A stretch of 64,000 nucleotides of DNA from [Erwinia] mediterraneensis (GCF_900604315.1 NZ_LR026979.1:1-64000); one strand, 5' to 3'; counted from the stretch's first letter, positions 28,090-38,219 are shown. Translations and numbers: made by a program. Notes: generated by a model not told the origin, from the letters alone.

Positions 28090-28950
28090 ATGCGTCTCAA
28101 TACCACTACGCTCGCTTCGCAGGGCGCAACATCAGTTTTTGTTCTGCTCTGGGGCAGCGCAGCTATTTTTTCCCGTCTTGGTCTGGACAATGCTTCGCCT
28201 TTTGCCCTGCTTGTTTTCCGGTTTGCCATCGCGTTAAGTGCCCTGCTCCTGATCGGCTGTTTCCGCAGTCGCTGGTTACCACAGAAGGGAACCCGAAAAC
28301 AGGTTGCACTGACGGGGTTGATGTTAATCGGGGGATATTCCGTCTGCTATTTCCAGGCAATGGCGTATGGCGTTATGCCTGGTCTTATCGCCACCATCAT
28401 GGGAATACAGCCCATTCTGACACTCTGTCTCGTTGAGCGCAGAATGCAGGGTTCCCGGTTGCCGGGTTTGCTGCTCGCCCTTTCAGGTCTGATATTACTG
28501 GTCTGGCGCAGCCTGTCAGCATCACACTTGCCTGCCGCAGGCATTTTATTTGCCCTTGCCGCACTGCTTTTCATGACCTTCGGCGCTATCATGCAGAAGA
28601 AAAATCAGCAAACCCCTGCCGACGTGCTCCCGTTGCAGTACGGTGTCAGCCTGGTGTTGTGCCTGTTGTTTTTTCCTCTCGGGTCTTTTCACGTTAATAT
28701 TAACGCCGGGTTTATTATCTCGGTGCTGTTTCTTGGCTTACTGATTTCTGTGGTCGCCCAGTTGCTGCTTTACCGATTGCTCAGCGCTGGCAGTATCGTT
28801 AACGTGACCAGCCTGTTTTATCTGGTTCCGGTGATTACTGCCGTCCTGGATTATCTGTTGCTGGGGAACCGACTTCCCTGGTCAGGTATTGCCGGTATGG
28901 TGATGATCCTGCTTGGCATTATGATGGTGTTTCGTACGCCACGTCGCTAA
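28090..28950 (+). CDS. EamA/DMT superfamily transporter
   Basis: A 286-aa inner-membrane protein with ten membrane segments in two EamA repeats of about 140 residues. The first opens with LLWGSAAIFSRLGL, and each repeat ends with a proline-containing helix (GIQPILTLCL, LVPVITAVLDY). It probably exports a metabolite or amino acid. GGAG lies ahead of the start. It is transcribed alone and faces the next gene convergently. Confidence 0.88.
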   Translation: MRLNTTTLASQGATSVFVLLWGSAAIFSRLGLDNASPFALLVFRFAIALSALLLIGCFRSRWLPQKGTRKQVALTGLMLIGGYSVCYFQAMAYGVMPGLIATIMGIQPILTLCLVERRMQGSRLPGLLLALSGLILLVWRSLSASHLPAAGILFALAALLFMTFGAIMQKKNQQTPADVLPLQYGVSLVLCLLFFPLGSFHVNINAGFIISVLFLGLLISVVAQLLLYRLLSAGSIVNVTSLFYLVPVITAVLDYLLLGNRLPWSGIAGMVMILLGIMMVFRTPRR

Positions 28951-28959
28951 GCCAGGAAG

Positions 28960-28983
28960 GCCCCAACAGAGGTGCGTTGGGGC
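28960..28983. terminator. Hairpin between convergent transporter genes
   Basis: GCCCCAAC / GTTGGGGC, 8-bp stem and 8-nt loop. There is no T-tract, so the strength is uncertain. Confidence 0.5.
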
Positions 28984-29010
28984 GTGTCAGCCGCTGATTT
29001 CAGGCAAGGC

Positions 29011-30354
29011 TTAGTGCCGCTGCCATTGCTGGTACTCCTCCTGTCGGCGTTGCGGTGCCGTTTCCGGCAGCAACAACAACCCGACCACAGAGATCACGCC
29101 AAGGACGGCAACATAGATCGCCAGGCCATACCAGTGCCCGTCAGTGGCCTGAAGAATTTTAACCGCAACCAGTCCCAGAATGCCGCTGCCAATCAGAGAA
29201 CCGATTTGCCAGATAACGGCAATACCGCTGCAGCGAATATGCGTCGGGAACAGCTCCGGGAACCAGGCGGCCTGAGGCGCATAACACATGCTGTGACCGA
29301 GCGTCAGGGCGACGATCATCGCAATCTGCGTCAGCCAGTAGCTATTTTGTGAAAGGGCAAGAAAGAAAGGAATAATGGCGAGAACAAGCAGTAACGTTCC
29401 CATCAGATAGACCGGCTTGCGCCCTATCCGGTCAGAAAGCGCCCCCATCAACGGGATTGCAAGCACTTCCAGGATCACTGCGACAATCATGCTGTTCATC
29501 AGAATGGATGAATCGAGCTGATTCGCCTTGCCCCAGGCCAGAATAATCACGGTAAATAAGGCAAAGGCGCAGGCTTCGATCAGTTTCGCCGCGATGCCAC
29601 TCATCACAATGCGCGGATGTGCCTGAATAACTTCTTTTAAAGGACGGGATTCTGCGGCTTTAGTGGCGCGAATTTCGGCAAAAACCGGCGACTCATCCAC
29701 CCGCAGGCGGATAAACAGCCCCACAATAACAAGCAATGCACTGAGCAGGAAAGGGATACGCCAGCCCCACCCCATCATCTCTTCAGGTGAAAGCAACATA
29801 TTCAGCAAGGCGAACAGCGCAAGCGGCAGCAGGAAGCCCACGGGTGCCCCGATCTGTACCCAGCTGGCAAAAAAGCCGCGCCGTGCTGGTTGAGCATACT
29901 CCGCCGTCATTAATACCGCCCCCGCCTGTTCGCCACCCACACCAAAGCCCTGCAACAGGCGGATAGCGATCAGCAAGATCGGTGCCCAGATACCGATTTT
30001 TTCATAGGTGGGCAGCAGACCGATACAAAATGTGCCCAGCCCGACAATCAGTATCGTGGCGACAAGGGCTTTTTTACGGCCTACTTTATCGCCAATATGA
30101 CCGAAAATAATACCGCCCACCGGACGCGCCAGAAAACCCACGGCATAGGTGGCAAACGCGGCCAGCGTACTGATTAAAGGATTATCGCTGGGGAAAAACA
30201 GATGGCCAAAAAACAGCACGGCCGCCGTTCCATAAGCGAAAAAATCGTAATATTCCGCCGCTGTGCCTATGGCAGAAGCACTGGCAACCCGTTTAATCAC
30301 CGAAGTATTTTCTGTTTCAGCCCGGGCTGAAAGGGTACTGGAAGTCAGGGTCAT
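29011..30354 (-). CDS. MFS symporter, metabolite:H+ (MHS) type
   Basis: A 447-aa transporter with 12 membrane segments of the ShiA/ProP-like branch. ASAIGTAAEYYDFFAYG at the N-terminus, GHIGDKVGRKKAL in loop 2-3, and GVGGEQAGAVLM with PARRGFFASW in the middle are typical for that branch. LSDRIGRKPVYLMG is the second-half copy of the loop motif. The start at 30354 is preferred; the ATG 13 codons upstream has no ribosome site. Substrate unknown. Confidence 0.9.
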   Translation of the reverse strand: MTLTSSTLSARAETENTSVIKRVASASAIGTAAEYYDFFAYGTAAVLFFGHLFFPSDNPLISTLAAFATYAVGFLARPVGGIIFGHIGDKVGRKKALVATILIVGLGTFCIGLLPTYEKIGIWAPILLIAIRLLQGFGVGGEQAGAVLMTAEYAQPARRGFFASWVQIGAPVGFLLPLALFALLNMLLSPEEMMGWGWRIPFLLSALLVIVGLFIRLRVDESPVFAEIRATKAAESRPLKEVIQAHPRIVMSGIAAKLIEACAFALFTVIILAWGKANQLDSSILMNSMIVAVILEVLAIPLMGALSDRIGRKPVYLMGTLLLVLAIIPFFLALSQNSYWLTQIAMIVALTLGHSMCYAPQAAWFPELFPTHIRCSGIAVIWQIGSLIGSGILGLVAVKILQATDGHWYGLAIYVAVLGVISVVGLLLLPETAPQRRQEEYQQWQRH

Positions 30355-30994
30355 AACGTCAATCCATCCTGGTTTAATCCTACTACCATACAAGTAAGCT
30401 TAACATTTTGTTGCGAAGAGGATCACAGGGTAGTTAAAAACTGGCAGAGGAAACTTTTTTGTCTTCAAAATAGAATTGGCAAAGCCTTATAAGACGGGAC
30501 ATTGAAAGCTTCATGTTGAAGCTAATCAGAAAGCCCCGGAATGAGGATCTACCAGTTTGAAGAGGTTTAAAGTAAGATATCATAAAGCGTTAATCGTTGG
30601 ACGCTGACCTCTTAAGGAGAACGGCAGCTGCATATAGTTGTGAATTTATGCTGACTATAAACGTATTGTCATTCAACGATGAATTTCCGGGATACTGCTG
30701 ATGCTTGCAATGAGAAAATAGCCCTGGGTTTAGCATGCGTATTGCACCTTAAATTATCACGTCTGTCTTTACACTACTGCAACCTGCCAGCCACAAATTA
30801 GCAGTCACCTTACTTTTTCGGCAACTGCCGTATTAAGCCGCCATTATCAAGTTAAAGGTAAAAACAGCGTAAGCGACACAACTATAAACCTTAAAAACAG
30901 AGAATTGACAAAGTATGTAAGAAAAAATCAAAATTAAATTTACATTATAGTCATTGTAATTATAATGCAATTTTAAGCTAATTCATATCTTCTT
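30355..30994. promoter_or_regulatory. AT-rich spacer with promoter for the acyltransferase
   Basis: No gene. A good sigma-70 candidate is TTTACA (30939-30944), a 16-bp spacer and TATAAT (30961-30966), 29 bp ahead of the acyltransferase start. Base composition changes to AT-rich about here. Confidence 0.5.
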
Positions 30995-33019
30995 ATGCTA
31001 TCAAAAAACTCTTCAATCCCTTACCGAAAGGATATCGATGGGCTCCGCGCCCTGGCTGTCATAGCCGTTATTATTTTCCATGCAGGAATCTCGCTTCTAC
31101 CATCTGGATTTATTGGTGTAGATATTTTCTTCGTAATCTCTGGCTATTTAATGACCAGTATAACGAACAATCAGATTAAAAAAAATAAATTTTCTCTCAC
31201 TGCCTTTTTCGTACATCGTTTATGGCGTATTCAGCCCGCTTTAATTGTGATGTCAACTTTTACTTTGATATTGGCGGCTTTTTACTTTTTGCCTCAAGAT
31301 TTTATTACTTTCTTGCACAGCGCAAAATACAATGCAATTTTCCTCTCTAACCAATATTTCTCGCGACAAACGGCGACTTACGCATCACCAGAAAGCGATT
31401 TATTCCTATTGTTACATACCTGGTCCCTGGCAATTGAGTGGCAATGGTATTTTATCATTTCACTGACTGTCTATATTGGTTATAAAGCATCCTCTTATAT
31501 CAAATCAAATCACAAAATCACAGTAAAACAAACATCCTTTATATCATCCCTGTTTGTAATCACTATTATTTTCGGAGTGATATCACTGATGATAGCCCAG
31601 AAAAAACCAGGAGAAGCTTACTACTTTCTTACAACTCGTCTGTTTGAATTTTTGGCAGGCGGAACAACTTTTTTTCTTAGTCGTTTATTCTGCCGACCAA
31701 ATATGGCAATATTAAGCACGCTAAGCACGTTGTCGCTCTGCCTGTTAGCTGCTATCTCTATGCAACATGCTGTCATTGAAACCTACCCAGACCTTTTGAC
31801 TGTGTTAGTTGTGGTAGCCTCTGCAGTAATCTTGTTTTCTGGCAGCCATAAAGAAAGAATTATTACTTCCTTATTATCCCAGAGAATTTTGGTGTTTATT
31901 GGCAAAATTTCTTATTCGCTTTACTTATGGCACTGGCCTGTTTTTTCCTTCTGCCGTTATATGGATTATACACTTGAAGGTAAACCTCTCTATATGGCAT
32001 TCCTTGCAGTAATCTCATTATCGCTTTTGAGTTACTATCTCATCGAAAAGCCAATGCGTCGAGTACGTTATCCATTGAAGTATTCAGTGATGCTATTAAT
32101 ATTTTTACCTGCTATTATTTTTAGCTTCACTTATCCTTTCGTTAAGAAAAATGCTGGCTTTCCACAACGCATCAGCGAACAATACAATGAAAACTATTTA
32201 ACCCTGAAAAAATATGAAGAAAGGGCAAAAGATCGCGAGCAATGCCTGGGTGATATTCAGGATCCAAACAAATGCCAGCTTGGTGATTTATCTGCCAAAA
32301 AGTCGTCGTTATTGATTGGTGATTCTAACTCTAATCATTTTTGGGGTTTCTTTGATGTTTTGGGAAAGGATGCTCATATCCGAATTACTGCATTGAGCAC
32401 ACCGTCTTGCCTGGCTTTGCCAGGAATTTACCAGTTTGATTGGTGGACCTATAAAAATATCGCTTACAGGCGCTGTCATGACAATGCAAAACATTATTAT
32501 GAATTAATTACCCAGAATCATTATGATTATGTCATTCTGGGAGAAGTATGGTCTCAATATGCCAGAGGGCCACACCTTATTAATAAACTATCTGACGAGC
32601 GATCAGACATTTTGTCAAAAAAACGTATGCAAAAAGCAATGAGGGATGCTTTGGACATTATTGAAGCATCAGGGGCTCGCCCAGTCATAATAAAAACCAT
32701 CTCAACTATGCCTCCAGGTTATCAGGGATGCTTACGCCATATGGCAATTACTCAAACACCTGTTAAGGAAAGCACCTGCGGTATACCAGTATTACAAGAG
32801 GCAGAAGACAAATGGACTTATGCATTTTTTGAAAAATTACAACAAGAGTATCCAACCCTGCTCTACATTGATCCTAAAGATGTACAATGCACACGGAAAC
32901 ACTGTGAAACTATGATTGGCACTCTACCAGTTTATCGTGATGTTGGGCATATCACTGATTATGCCTCTTACAACTACGGTTATAGTTATCTGGAGAAGTT
33001 TGGAAACCCACTCCGTTAA
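30995..33019 (+). CDS. Membrane acyltransferase with SGNH domain (O-antigen acetylase type)
   Basis: A 674-aa protein of the OafA/YrhL acyltransferase-3 family. About residues 1-370 are ten membrane helices with YRKDIDGLRALAVIAVI, the conserved VDIFFVISGYL and YSLYLWHWPV. After a linker, the periplasmic SGNH domain (about 430-670) has GDSNSNHFW (block with the nucleophile Ser) and DVGHIT near the end for the Asp-His pair. Members acetylate surface polysaccharides. The gene is much richer in A+T than its neighbours, with codon use to match, so it was probably acquired. There are no other polysaccharide genes nearby. Confidence 0.9.
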   Translation: MLSKNSSIPYRKDIDGLRALAVIAVIIFHAGISLLPSGFIGVDIFFVISGYLMTSITNNQIKKNKFSLTAFFVHRLWRIQPALIVMSTFTLILAAFYFLPQDFITFLHSAKYNAIFLSNQYFSRQTATYASPESDLFLLLHTWSLAIEWQWYFIISLTVYIGYKASSYIKSNHKITVKQTSFISSLFVITIIFGVISLMIAQKKPGEAYYFLTTRLFEFLAGGTTFFLSRLFCRPNMAILSTLSTLSLCLLAAISMQHAVIETYPDLLTVLVVVASAVILFSGSHKERIITSLLSQRILVFIGKISYSLYLWHWPVFSFCRYMDYTLEGKPLYMAFLAVISLSLLSYYLIEKPMRRVRYPLKYSVMLLIFLPAIIFSFTYPFVKKNAGFPQRISEQYNENYLTLKKYEERAKDREQCLGDIQDPNKCQLGDLSAKKSSLLIGDSNSNHFWGFFDVLGKDAHIRITALSTPSCLALPGIYQFDWWTYKNIAYRRCHDNAKHYYELITQNHYDYVILGEVWSQYARGPHLINKLSDERSDILSKKRMQKAMRDALDIIEASGARPVIIKTISTMPPGYQGCLRHMAITQTPVKESTCGIPVLQEAEDKWTYAFFEKLQQEYPTLLYIDPKDVQCTRKHCETMIGTLPVYRDVGHITDYASYNYGYSYLEKFGNPLR

Positions 33020-33073
33020 AGGCAGAAAGCAAGAAGAAAAAACGGGTAAGAAACTTCAGTTTCTTTCAGTTTT

Positions 33074-33095
33074 GGCCTTCAAAAGAAGGCCTTTT
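33074..33095 (+). terminator. Terminator after the acyltransferase
   Basis: GGCCTTC aaaa GAAGGCC followed by TTTT. Confidence 0.85.
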
Positions 33096-33164
33096 AATGT
33101 GGCTACAATAAAATTGGTATGATTTCTTTTAGCAGCTACTGTTCTTATATCAGTCAATGACAGT

Positions 33165-33176
33165 ACTAATAGATAG
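33165..33176. promoter_or_regulatory. Site like that at 10-21
   Basis: ACTAATAGATAG, identical at 11 of 12 positions to ACTAATAGGTAG at 10-21. It lies 41 bp before the MBL-fold gene. Confidence 0.25.
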
Positions 33177-33216
33177 CGATATATTCCGCAAGATACTATC
33201 CCTTTCAGGAGCGATC

Positions 33217-34044
33217 ATGGCAGACTCCTTACATTATCGGGTTGGTCATTGCGAGGTGTTTAAAATCACCGAGCAGGAAGCAACGTTGCCAGCCTCTGTA
33301 CTTTATCCCCATCAGCCGCTGAACGAAGCCGTACCGGCACAGATTGCTTTATCAATGCACAGCTGGATTGTGCGCACGTCAGATAAATTAATCGTAATTG
33401 ATACCGCAACCGGCAATGGGCGCGATCGGCCAGGAGCTCCGCTGTTTCACCAGCTGAACACGCCTTATGAGCAGCGTCTACATGAAGTGGGTGTTAATCC
33501 CGCTGAGGTTGATCTGGTACTGATGACCCACTTACATGGCGATCATGTTGGCTGGAATACCCACTGGCATGAAGGGCAGTGGCAACCGCTGTTTCCACGA
33601 GCCCGTTATTACTGTTCCGATATCGGGCTGGCGCGCTGGCAGCAGGATCCGGCACGCGCCACCATTATGGCCGACAGCCTGACGCCGGTCATAAAAGCGG
33701 GTCAACTGGAAACTATCGATATATACAGCGAACCGGTGTTCGCTGGCGTGCTGCGCTATGTGCCAACGCCAGGGCACAGTCATGACCATGCCTCTGTTAT
33801 TTTGCACAGCGGCGGAGAATATGCTCTCTTTAGCGGCGACCTGATGCACCATGAAATTCAGATCAGTCAGCCACAGCTGGCATCTTGCTTCTGTGAAAAC
33901 CCCCGGCAGGCTGAAGGGCAAAGACGCTGGGCGCTGGAGTGGGCCGCCAGCCATCAGGCGCTGTGGTTCAGCTCCCATTTTGCTGGCAGCTCAGCCGGAT
34001 ACGTTATCCGTCACGGCGAGGGTTTTGAATGGCGTTTCACCTGA
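33217..34044 (+). CDS. Metallo-beta-lactamase-fold hydrolase
   Basis: A 275-aa zinc hydrolase. The metal-binding signature THLHGDHVGW is intact; further ligands are the His in TPGHSHDHAS and the Asp in LFSGDLMHH. It fits the group of quorum-quenching lactonase and arylsulfatase-like MBL proteins better than true beta-lactamases. The chosen start at 33217 follows CAGGAG; the ATG at 33157 lies within the promoter area. No signal peptide, so it acts in the cytoplasm. Substrate unknown. Confidence 0.87.
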   Translation: MADSLHYRVGHCEVFKITEQEATLPASVLYPHQPLNEAVPAQIALSMHSWIVRTSDKLIVIDTATGNGRDRPGAPLFHQLNTPYEQRLHEVGVNPAEVDLVLMTHLHGDHVGWNTHWHEGQWQPLFPRARYYCSDIGLARWQQDPARATIMADSLTPVIKAGQLETIDIYSEPVFAGVLRYVPTPGHSHDHASVILHSGGEYALFSGDLMHHEIQISQPQLASCFCENPRQAEGQRRWALEWAASHQALWFSSHFAGSSAGYVIRHGEGFEWRFT

Positions 34045-34079
34045 AGCCCAACGCCAGAGGGGCGACTCCCTCTCCCTTT

Positions 34080-36623
34080 TCAGCCATATACGCCTTCTGA
34101 CAAGGCCAGCTGCTTACGGAACTCCGCCAGCGCTAGCGGTCGCCCCATCAGATATCCCTGTATTTCATCGCATCCCAGCGCTTTGAGTTTTTGCCGCTGC
34201 GCCTGGGTTTCTACCCCTTCAGCCGTAATGCTCATGGAGAAAATTTTGCCGAGGCCGATGATATTTTCCACAATAGCATTGGCATCTTCGCTGGCGGGCA
34301 TGGCATCAATAAAAGTTTTATCCAGCTTAATGCCATCAAAAGGATAATTGCGCAGATAGCTCAGTGAGGAATAGCCAGTGCCAAAATCATCCATCAGCAG
34401 GCGCACGCCAAGCTTTTTCAATCCTTTCATTAATATCAGGCTCTGTTTAGGCTGTCTGAAAGCGGCACTCTCCGTGATTTCGATTTCGAGGCGATTTGCT
34501 GCCAGCCGGGATTCATCCAGTGCGGCCTTCACGCGCGTCAGCAGAGTTTCAGATTCAAATTCAACGGCGGAAATATTCACGGAAACTGCAAGCCCGTCGG
34601 GCCACTGTGCAGCATCATGACACGCGCTTTTCAACACCCATTCACTGATGGATGTAATCAGCCCCGTCTCTTCAGCCAGCATAATAAACTGATCGGGCAT
34701 AATCAGGCCCAGGTGCGGATGTTGCCAGCGGATCAGCGCTTCTGCCGCCACGATCTTACCCGTATCCAGACTGTAGCGAGGCTGATAGACCAGACGGAAC
34801 TGCTGCAGTTTTATGGCTTCCCGCAGGCTGTTTTCCATCTCCCGCCGCTGCACAATATGTTGTTCCATTTCTGGCGTATAAAACTTCCAGCCGTTGCGCC
34901 CGGCATTTTTGGCTTCGTAAAGCGCGATATTGGATAATCGCAGCAACTCGCCAGCTTCCAGTGCATCCTGGGGGGCAAAAGCGATGCCCATACTGGCACC
35001 AATAAACATTTCATGATCATGAATATAAAAGGGTTGTCGCAGCTCAGACAGAATTCGCGCGCAAAGCTTTTCAATATCCTCCTGCCTGGCAATGCTCGGC
35101 ATGATAAGAATAAATTCGTCACCCCCCTGGCGGGCGACCAGATCATAATCACGCAGACAACGGCGTAAGCGCGTCGAGACTTCATGCAGCACGGCATCCC
35201 CTGCCGTATGGCCAAAAAGATCGTTCACCGGCTTAAATTTATCCAGTCCCAGGCTGATCATCGCCAGAGGATGATTAGTGTCAGGCAGCGCCTGCAGCTT
35301 ACCATCCAGGAATTCACGCATCCGGGTGCGGTTTGGTAAACCGGTCAGTTCATCGTGCAGTGACAAATATTGTACGCGCGCCTGGGCTTCAACCTCCAGC
35401 GTCACATCTGTTGCCGTTCCCCGGTAACCGGTAACGCCTTCTTCCGTGTCAATGGGTTTCAGCGCAATATGGCAGTAACGCAGGTGGCCCTGTGCGGAAA
35501 AATAGTGACAATGCAGCAGACGACGATGCCCCGCCGATCCCGTTTCAGTGATCCAGGTTTCGAGAGAGTGTTTTTCCGTTTTGATAAATCCGGTGATCGG
35601 TTTGCCAAGCCAGGCGGAGATGCGGTGGCCGGTAATGCCGGGGAAACGTTCTGAAAGCCAGGTAATATTCAGATCACGATCAATTTCCCAGATCCAGTCT
35701 GAGGTCGCTTCCGCCACATCACGGAAACGGCGTTCACTGACGCTCAGTGCAAGGCGATTCTGCTCCAGAACATCATACAACCGCGCTTTACTGAGTGCGC
35801 TACGCATCAGATAGAGCGCGAGAATCGCGGTGAACAGACCCGGAACAATCAGTAACGGCAGGATATAAAGTAAAATTTTATCCCCTGGCCTGTGATTTTC
35901 CCACTGCAGCATGAGCGTTCCGTTGTGCAGAGGAAGTGTAAAGGTTGCCTGATGCGCCTGATGGTGTGCGGGCACGACGCTAAGTTGCCGTATACCATAG
36001 GCTTCGCCTGTCTGGCGTAGCTCTGCCGGCCCGATTTTGTCTACCATTACCAGGTGCAAAGTAGGGCCCGGTATTCCCTCACGTTCCGCAGAGAAAGAGA
36101 GTGACGCCACCAGCGCCGGATAACCGTTTACTGCTATTAACGTACGGGTTAACCCCTGCTGGCTGGCGTTAAAATCTCCACTACCCAGCCACTGCTGCAG
36201 TGACTGGCTGGCAGGCTGGCCCTCGCTCAACCCATAAAGCGTGTGTCCCTGCTCATCTGTAACAAAAAGGCCTTCCGGGCCATCAGCATCAGCGCGTAAA
36301 AGGTCCCGGACCGCCCGCAGATGCTGCGCAGCGGCCTTATCTGACACCAGACTGACTATCTCATTCTGGACAGCTTCATTTTTGACCTGCCAGACCAGTC
36401 GATGCATACGGTCATCCAGCGCTTTTTGCAAGAGCTGATGATTTTCCTGCGCAGAAGTCTGATTAAGATTTTTGGCAAGCGCTGTCAGTGCAATGATGGT
36501 GGTAATTAACAACAAAGCCAGTAAAGCGGTCATGCACCACAGGGCACGCTTTACGACTTTTGTGGTGCTTCGGTACTCGCTCTCCGGAAACCCAAACGTT
36601 TTCCTGAGAATTGATTCTTTCAT
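34080..36623 (-). CDS. Membrane GGDEF-EAL protein (c-di-GMP turnover)
   Basis: An 847-aa inner-membrane signalling protein. TM1 is at about 28-50, a periplasmic sensor region (CHASE4-like) at 51-255, TM2 near 258-278, a PAS domain at 300-415, GGDEF at 420-585 and EAL at 595-840. The cyclase site is RQGGDEF, with no change in the motif. The phosphodiesterase site has EALIR, and the catalytic loop DDFGTGYSS is complete. Both activities may therefore be present, or one may be regulatory. It probably adjusts motility or biofilm formation in response to an extracellular signal. Transcribed alone. Confidence 0.93.
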   Translation of the reverse strand: MKESILRKTFGFPESEYRSTTKVVKRALWCMTALLALLLITTIIALTALAKNLNQTSAQENHQLLQKALDDRMHRLVWQVKNEAVQNEIVSLVSDKAAAQHLRAVRDLLRADADGPEGLFVTDEQGHTLYGLSEGQPASQSLQQWLGSGDFNASQQGLTRTLIAVNGYPALVASLSFSAEREGIPGPTLHLVMVDKIGPAELRQTGEAYGIRQLSVVPAHHQAHQATFTLPLHNGTLMLQWENHRPGDKILLYILPLLIVPGLFTAILALYLMRSALSKARLYDVLEQNRLALSVSERRFRDVAEATSDWIWEIDRDLNITWLSERFPGITGHRISAWLGKPITGFIKTEKHSLETWITETGSAGHRRLLHCHYFSAQGHLRYCHIALKPIDTEEGVTGYRGTATDVTLEVEAQARVQYLSLHDELTGLPNRTRMREFLDGKLQALPDTNHPLAMISLGLDKFKPVNDLFGHTAGDAVLHEVSTRLRRCLRDYDLVARQGGDEFILIMPSIARQEDIEKLCARILSELRQPFYIHDHEMFIGASMGIAFAPQDALEAGELLRLSNIALYEAKNAGRNGWKFYTPEMEQHIVQRREMENSLREAIKLQQFRLVYQPRYSLDTGKIVAAEALIRWQHPHLGLIMPDQFIMLAEETGLITSISEWVLKSACHDAAQWPDGLAVSVNISAVEFESETLLTRVKAALDESRLAANRLEIEITESAAFRQPKQSLILMKGLKKLGVRLLMDDFGTGYSSLSYLRNYPFDGIKLDKTFIDAMPASEDANAIVENIIGLGKIFSMSITAEGVETQAQRQKLKALGCDEIQGYLMGRPLALAEFRKQLALSEGVYG

Positions 36624-37274
36624 TCTTTAAGTTCCGGGGCGTTGCAAAGGCGGGATTCAGTTTCGTAAAACCTTGTGTAGTAAAATCGCGTCCCTTTTGA
36701 CATTATATAAGAGTAATCTGCTTGTAATAGTCGTGTATATAACAATTAATGTTGATAGAGCGCAGTTATTATCAATTAGTGTTTGATTAGACAGCTAATT
36801 CTTTTGCGGGTCAAGTTTTTTACCCGCCAGCAATAAAGCAGCCCAGTTCATGACTTCTTATCAAAATAATCATCAACATCGCGATATTTTTTTACAAACA
36901 GGTTAAGCAGGACTTTATACGTGTTTATCTGCAGCATTATTTAAGCAAAACGGATAAACAAAACGCAGTCAGTAAAAAAGCAGAAACTGCCTGTTTAAAG
37001 GGGATGCAGGAAAACGTTTCATCTTCCCTGTGAGACAGAGCGTTGGTTTGCGCGATGAAAAGATAAGAAAGCAAGCGCGGAAAATACCTTTCATATACTT
37101 CAGGTTAATAGCGAGACAGCGCCCGAAACTTAATTTAACACAAATCAGTTTTAGCCATTTTCGTCGCCGTGATGTCTGGTCAGAGAAACCCGTTTCACAA
37201 AATCGTCATCTGAATGCACGATAACTGCACAGCCTGATATATTCACAGCTCTTTGTATCAACCTGAGCCGGAAT
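36624..37274. other. AT-rich spacer before the beta-lactamase
   Basis: 650 bp without a gene. No ampR-like regulator is present on either strand. No promoter is obvious. Confidence 0.5.
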
Positions 37275-38168
37275 ATGATCGCTAAACGCACTGTAAACGT
37301 AATGATGTTTATCACCTGCTTGCTGATTGCTGCTTGCGCAACTGGCGCTGAGACCCTGGACAATGCACTGCTTAAAGCTGTTGTCTTACAGGAAGAAAAA
37401 GCGCTGAAGGCGCGTATTGGTGTAGCCGTTATGGATACGGCCAGTGGTCAGACCCTGAGCTATCGTGGCCATGAGCGATTCCCGCTGAACAGCACACATA
37501 AACCCTTACTGTGCGGCCTGTTATTAAGCAAGGTTGATGCGGGAGAGTTGTCGCTGACAGACAGCATCCGGTTTAAAAAAGAGACGCTTGTCGACTACTC
37601 TCCTGTCACCGAAAAATTTGTCGCCCCCCGGACCATGAACTGGCAGGAAGTATGCCAGGCAGCGGTCGCATACAGTGACAATACCGCCGCGAACCTTATA
37701 GCAAAAAGCGTGGGCGGGCCACCTGCCGTGAACCACTTTTTAGCGGCAATCGGCGATAACATTACCCGTAGCGATCGCTTTGAACCCGAATTAAATACAT
37801 CTCAGCCTGGTGACCTACGGGATACCACGACGCCGGTGGCTATCAGCCAGACCTTATATGCCCTGACTCTCGGTAAGGTGCTTCAGCCAGCTTCACGCCA
37901 GCAACTGCTGCAATGGATGTTCGATGACAAGGTCGCTGATGCACTGCTGCGTTCTGTACTGCCGCCGCACTGGAAAATTGCCGATAAAAGCGGCGCAGGC
38001 GCTTACGGCTCCCGTTCAATTATCAGTGTTGTCTGGCCGGAGAAACGAGAGCCTTTGATCGTTGTTGTTTATATTACGCAAACAGAAGCAACGATGGCAC
38101 AAAGTAATGCAGCCATTGCCAGAATCGGTAAAACAATATTTGCAGCAACAGAAGCGAAAAAGAATTGA
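37275..38168 (+). CDS. Class A beta-lactamase
   Basis: A 297-aa serine beta-lactamase that hydrolyses beta-lactams in the periplasm. A signal peptide covers about residues 1-25; LIAAC could also be a lipobox. All class A elements are present: STHK (Ser73, the equivalent of Ser70), YSDN (the SDN loop), FEPELN with the general base Glu, and DKSG (the KSG element). GSR further on provides the Arg244 equivalent. Residue 237-238 positions are Ala-Gly, as in narrow-spectrum enzymes. The subfamily was not identified; chromosomal enzymes of environmental enterobacteria are the likely kin. The ribosome site is close (GGAAT) and weak. Confidence 0.93.
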   Translation: MIAKRTVNVMMFITCLLIAACATGAETLDNALLKAVVLQEEKALKARIGVAVMDTASGQTLSYRGHERFPLNSTHKPLLCGLLLSKVDAGELSLTDSIRFKKETLVDYSPVTEKFVAPRTMNWQEVCQAAVAYSDNTAANLIAKSVGGPPAVNHFLAAIGDNITRSDRFEPELNTSQPGDLRDTTTPVAISQTLYALTLGKVLQPASRQQLLQWMFDDKVADALLRSVLPPHWKIADKSGAGAYGSRSIISVVWPEKREPLIVVVYITQTEATMAQSNAAIARIGKTIFAATEAKKN

Positions 38169-38175
38169 TGTGTTA

Positions 38176-38219
38176 TTCTGCCGCCTTGCCCGTCAGGACT
38201 CGCAGACAAGGCGGCAGAA
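38176..38219. terminator. Perfect inverted repeat after the beta-lactamase
   Basis: TTCTGCCGCCTTG and CAAGGCGGCAGAA, 13-bp stem with an 18-nt loop, starting 8 bp after the stop codon. No T-tract follows; it may be an RNA-stabilising end or a weak terminator. Confidence 0.55.
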
